NCBI GenBank assembly: GCA_964547995.1
Contig: CAZJRB010000001.1
Span: 97,804 to 161,803 of the forward strand
Length of the DNA: 64,000 bases
Source of the DNA: CAZJRB01 sp964547995
GTDB lineage: Bacteria; Planctomycetota; Planctomycetia; Pirellulales; Thermoguttaceae
Direction of reading: 5' to 3'
Shown: one piece after another, positions 61,601-64,000 of the stretch
Position numbering within the stretch: the first letter of the stretch is position 1
How the letters are laid out: the number at the start of each line of letters is the position of its first letter
Position numbers and translations under genes: made by a program
The notes under the pieces: model-generated
Told to the model about the DNA's origin: nothing
The model's database searches: none
What the model saw: the letters and a program-made list of their open reading frames with translations, nothing else

Positions 61601-63489
61601 TCGTGGTCTACAACTACCTCGACGGGCCGCAGACGGTCGAACTGACCCTGGCCGACGCTCCCTGGTTCAAACGGCTCGGCGAGCCGGTGCAGAAGCTCGA
61701 GCTGGAACCCAATGAAGTGCGCTCCGTCAGCTATCGCATTCGTGCGAAGAAGGTGGGGAAATACGAGTTGCAGGTCGATGCCCTCGGCGGAGACGTGGCC
61801 GACGCGATCAAACGCGAGATCGAAGTCCTGCCCGACGGGCGGCGGGTCGAACGGGTCGAAAACGGCACCTTGCAGCAACCGGCCGAAATGGAATTCGACG
61901 TGCCCGACAACGCCATCGAGGGCAGCGTCAAGACGATCGTCAGAATCTACCCGTCGAGCTTCAGCCAGTTGGTCGAGGGGCTCGACGCGATCTTCCAGCG
62001 GCCATACGGCTGTTTCGAGCAGACCAGCTCAGTGACGTATCCCAACGTGCTGGCGCTCGACTACCTGCGTCGGACGAATAAAAGCGTCCCGTCGGTCGAG
62101 GCCGCCGCCCGGCAGTACATCCATCTCGGCTACCAGCGGCTATTGGGTTTCGAGGTTGCCGGCGGCGGGTTCGACTGGTTCGGCCGCCCGCCCGCCAACC
62201 GGACCCTCACGGCCTACGGGCTGATGGAGTTCGAGGACATGGCCCGGGTACACGACGTCGACCCGGCGCTGATCGAGCGGACGCGGCAGTGGCTGCTCGA
62301 GGAGCAACGGGCCGACGGATCGTGGTCGAATGAAAAAGGGATGCTCGACGACGGGTTGGCGGGCAGCGTCTATCGCGGCGGGCACAAAAACCTGCTCGCA
62401 ACTGCCTATATCGGCTGGGCCGTATTCGCCAACAATCCTTCAAATCCGATGGCGCGGCGAACGCTCGATTTCCTGCTCAGCCACGATGCGGCCTCGATCG
62501 AAAACCCGTACGTGCTCGCATTGGTGTCCAACGCCCTGGCGGCGATCGATTCCACCGGGCGCGCCGCGCGACCCTATATCGAACAACTCGAGGCCGTGAA
62601 GCGGATGTCCCCCGACGGAAAACTCGTCTGGTGGGAACTGCGGGACCGCGGGCGGACGACCTTCTACGGCGCGGGCCGAAGCGGCAACATCGAGACGACC
62701 GCCCTGGCGGCACTCGCAATGATCCGGACCGGCCACGCCCCGGCCACGGCGCGAGGGGCACTCGCCTGGCTCGCCGATCAGAAGGACGCCTTGGGCACCT
62801 GGCACTCGACCCAGGCAACCGTGTTGGCGCTCAAAGCCCTGCTGGCCGGAACCGGCAAACCGTTCGGCGGCCAGAAACCCCGGCGGATCGACGTCGCGCT
62901 CGACGGCAAGAAGGTCCGCCAACTGACGATCCCGGCCGACCAGGGCGACGTCGTCCAGCAGATCAATCTCTCCAAAGAGGTCGCCGGCGGAAAACACCGG
63001 TTGAAACTGACCGACCGGACCGGCACGGCCGTCGGCTACCAGGTGGCCTTTGCCTACTACGTGCCGGACAAGGGGGAACCGGCCGGACAGCAGCCGTTGG
63101 CCATCGACCTCCGCTACGACCGCACCGAATTGACCCAGCGCGAGACGATCACCGCCACGGCCACCGTCACCAACAACATGGCGACGGCTGCCCCGATGGT
63201 GATTCTCGACTTGCCGATCCCGGCCGGGTTTGCAGTCGAAGCGGACGATTTCTCGAAGCTCGTCGAAGAGGGAAAGATCGCGAAGTACCAGGTTACCGCC
63301 CGCAGCGTCGTGGTCTATCTTCGCCGGTTGCCGCCAACGGAACCGCTGCAACGTTGCTACCGTCTTAGGGCGACCATGCCGGTGAAGGTAACCGCGCAGC
63401 CGGCCGCAGCGTATGAATACTACGACCCGGACAGGCGAGCCCAAAGCCCCGCCACCCGGTTGACCGTGGCTCCGGCCGTCAACCGGTGA
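58699..63489 (+). CDS. Alpha-2-macroglobulin with N-terminal anti-sigma zinc finger and pilin-like insert
   Basis: A 1596-residue protein. Residues 1-45 form a zf-HC2-type anti-sigma domain ([23 protein letters not shown]31, C32, C35). A membrane segment follows at ~79-107 ([19 protein letters not shown]). Residues ~110-790 are macroglobulin domains ([18 protein letters not shown] and similar). Residues ~795-870 contain two hydrophobic helices, the second prepilin/DUF1559-like ([20 protein letters not shown], then [19 protein letters not shown]). The thioester motif [10 protein letters not shown] is intact at Cys1105. Start MIPINDHVL avoids repeat DNA. Role: probably an extracellular protease trap tied to sigma-factor control. 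Confidence 0.88.
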   Translation: MIPINDHVLDHVDAYLHGVLTRAEAATVERHCAKCPICKVAMEEARKRFTAMRALPVLEPPEELISATQGKIAEAPKFVFTRAAAGLAVAAAAALILACVHIYYATLSPSPYDLRVLGQNELLAGSEASLRVLLVDHETNRPVEGVPVEIELLGTDSGKRIHLASFTTDQFGSGTPQLTLPDWKDGEYRLQVRAKPGRTAEVIHRTVSLKRSWQLMLSTDKPVYQPGQTIRVRSLGLRRPDLKPVAGHEAVFSVTDPKGNVIFRRREVTSRFGIASTDCPLATEILTGPYQIECKLGDTATTVTVEVKKYVLPKFKIAIKLDEPYYEPGQMVRGTVQTDYFFGKPVEHGEIEVDVQTADVWKVQFEQITARTDAEGTADFQFRVPDSLFGREQLEGDAEIAVKVTVRDGAGQKESKTVRRIVTAQPIRVEVIPEGGSLVRDVPNTVYLFTSYPDGQPAKTRIAVTGIERELVTNDYGVVSIELTPEGDEVAWIVRATDDEGRIGRREVTLRCGPPTGDFLVRTDKAVYDGGETMHVLALGAGVEPVFIDLIKDGQTMLTDVIEMKSGPGEYQFDLPPGLFGTVELYAYRYNESGLPVGKRRAIYVRQARSVEIETALDKKEYRPGEQAKLTFKLTGKGGKPAPGALSLAAVDEAVFSVLPQRPGMQQAFFTLEEKILKPIYAVYPWSPNLKTSLPDDEQERFEQAMFAMTAEEGRDSRTILAEVIRDFGENDQRLLRVLDHPDLDRLMEYMELPAEIKSLLRNQSSVHTLCVTSFPAKAQAIAAHRKAGMRFCKVTWIVSAVIVGIVILVVLMRKMVEILVLITIIGLLAALMLPAVQAARESARRASALNDLKQLDLALQNYQTVLGEFPGQTSQESESGAPAPRVRQWFPETLLWRPELITDDDGRASIEVDLADSITTWRLSASAVTAEGNLGADEAAIRVFQPFFVDLNLPVALTRGDEVAVPVVVYNYLDGPQTVELTLADAPWFKRLGEPVQKLELEPNEVRSVSYRIRAKKVGKYELQVDALGGDVADAIKREIEVLPDGRRVERVENGTLQQPAEMEFDVPDNAIEGSVKTIVRIYPSSFSQLVEGLDAIFQRPYGCFEQTSSVTYPNVLALDYLRRTNKSVPSVEAAARQYIHLGYQRLLGFEVAGGGFDWFGRPPANRTLTAYGLMEFEDMARVHDVDPALIERTRQWLLEEQRADGSWSNEKGMLDDGLAGSVYRGGHKNLLATAYIGWAVFANNPSNPMARRTLDFLLSHDAASIENPYVLALVSNALAAIDSTGRAARPYIEQLEAVKRMSPDGKLVWWELRDRGRTTFYGAGRSGNIETTALAALAMIRTGHAPATARGALAWLADQKDALGTWHSTQATVLALKALLAGTGKPFGGQKPRRIDVALDGKKVRQLTIPADQGDVVQQINLSKEVAGGKHRLKLTDRTGTAVGYQVAFAYYVPDKGEPAGQQPLAIDLRYDRTELTQRETITATATVTNNMATAAPMVILDLPIPAGFAVEADDFSKLVEEGKIAKYQVTARSVVVYLRRLPPTEPLQRCYRLRATMPVKVTAQPAAAYEYYDPDRRAQSPATRLTVAPAVNR
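61150..61320 (+). other. Pilin/DUF1559-like segment inside the macroglobulin
   Basis: Encodes residues ~818-874, [20 protein letters not shown] and the [19 protein letters not shown] run, which closely matches the N-terminal helix of planctomycete DUF1559 proteins, in which FTLVELLVVIAIIGIL leads into a [14 protein letters not shown] run. It sits in the position of the bait region of canonical macroglobulins. Confidence 0.7.
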
Positions 63490-63580
63490 ATCTTCCGCTT
63501 GGGTTTCACTGCAAGGCGTTTTCCGTTAGACTTTCCCAATAGCAGATCCGAGTGGCAAGTTGGGCAAGAAGGTGTCGCTT

Positions 63581-63654
63581 GCGCCCGTAGCTCAATCGGA
63601 TAGAGCAGTGGACTTCTAATCCGCAGGTTACAGGTTCGAGTCCTGTCGGGCGTG
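63581..63654 (+). tRNA. tRNA-Arg (TCT)
   Basis: Seventy-four nt without encoded CCA. GCGCCCG acceptor arm pairs with CGGGCGT, D arm GCTC/GAGC, anticodon stem GTGGA/TCCGC around CTTCTAA (anticodon TCT), T arm ACAGG-TTCGAGT-CCTGT. Placed at the edge of a likely integration remnant. Confidence 0.95.
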
Positions 63655-63878
63655 TTTGGCTCTTCAGCGGTGTCATCGTCCGCCAAAGGACGACAATCGG
63701 CGTCAGAAGTACCTTCGTTGTCAGCACTTACGGCCGGAGTATTAGCCGCATCGGCGCCCCCAGAATTCGCTGTTTCATCGCCATTTGACGACAAACGATG
63801 CCGGTGGTGTGTCATCTCTTGGGCACCAATTTGGGCACCAGTGGGCACCACTGGGAGCACCAATTTCCGGCCCAACAT
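63655..63878 (-). pseudogene. Possible 3-prime remnant of an integrase gene
   Basis: A frame on the minus strand runs into the tRNA-Arg and contains PVVPTGAQIGAQEMTHH and an Asp/Ala/Ser-rich tail. I recall similar C-termini in planctomycete site-specific integrases (PTxAxxGxQ). No catalytic domain is in view. The part that overlaps the tRNA (PDRTRTCNLRIRSPL) is the usual false translation of a tRNA-Arg. It may be the edge of an integrated element beyond the window. Confidence 0.3.
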
Positions 63879-63911
63879 AATCCTTCCGTCCCCCTGCCGG
63901 ACGTCGCCCTT

Positions 63912-63954
63912 GGAAAAGGAAATAAGGAAATAAAGGAAATAAAGGAAATAGGGG
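63912..63954. repeat. GGAAATAAA tandem array at window end
   Basis: GGAAATAA-type units four times, then GGAAATAGGGGACAG. The GGGGACAG end recalls the borders of REP-associated tyrosine transposase (RAYT) elements, but no such gene is in this window. Confidence 0.6.
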
Positions 63955-64000
63955 ACAGTGAAAGCGCCGGGATAAACCGGCTTGGAGTTGAGGATGAAAG

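Overview
The window (64 kb, GC-rich, dense short spacers) looks like a planctomycete chromosome, most likely Pirellulales-like. Pointers are a secreted sulfatase, a secreted PQQ-type propeller, a secreted isochorismatase/ThuA hybrid, a large SGNH/DUF4091/DNRLRE protein, a DUF1559-like pilin segment, a protein with the planctomycete N-terminal signature FDPYRKWLGIP, and an integrase whose first catalytic Arg box has a non-standard sequence. No rRNA genes, CRISPR arrays or standard insertion sequences were seen.

Layout. (1) 29-6034, minus strand: a cobalamin-assembly operon (cobC phosphatase, cobU, cobT, cobS, cobD-cobQ fusion) behind a cobalamin riboswitch. (2) 6352-8162, plus strand: a second, divergent cobalamin riboswitch with a clear intrinsic terminator, a 36-residue lysine-rich peptide (CbpA-like) and, overlapping its stop by one base, a radical SAM/SPASM peptide-modifying enzyme (CbpB-like). 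(3) 8302-17781: a 9.5-kb, lower-GC integrative element inserted in a tRNA-Leu(CAG) gene, bounded by identical 60-bp att copies. It carries a tyrosine recombinase, a DUF3102-like protein, two serine-recombinase-like proteins, a membrane-anchored protein interrupted by an amber codon, an operon of about eight small unknown proteins, a repeated 14-bp palindrome and an 88-nt hairpin. (4) 18045-29546: housekeeping genes (thioredoxin, ilvE-type transaminase, LolCD-like exporter, lysS, rimO, pgsA, CPBP protease, Gfo/Idh oxidoreductase). (5) 29593-32734: lower-GC accessory genes (stand-alone M41-like HEAGH protein, zinc-ribbon/double-HNH protein, small unknowns). (6) 32832-58049: envelope, sugar and secreted functions (PQQ propeller, cupin, extreme Cys-repeat protein, hemE, isochorismatase/ThuA, MnmE-like GTPase, sulfatase, YqeG-like HAD, GT2, galU, WD40, glucuronokinase-like GHMP kinase, SGNH/DUF4091, NIF3, HDAC). 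(7) 58050-63489: an ECF sigma factor followed by a 1596-residue alpha-2-macroglobulin carrying its own anti-sigma zinc finger. (8) 63581 to end: tRNA-Arg(TCT) followed by a probable integrase remnant.

The pervasive oddity is repeat DNA. At least eight unrelated families of dispersed palindromes, plus arrays of 7-14 bp units, fill the spacers. They supply stop codons and C-terminal tails to many genes, and in three cases they sit in frame inside coding sequence (cobD, rimO, the SGNH/DUF4091 gene). Two small four-helix-bundle genes (40822-41211 and 55494-55856) are each enclosed by mutually complementary tandem arrays of unrelated sequence. This recalls the architecture of 23S rRNA intervening sequences, but here it is intergenic. 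I regard these elements, the twin-riboswitch RiPP locus, the tRNA-Leu element and the chimeric macroglobulin as the most interesting parts of the window.
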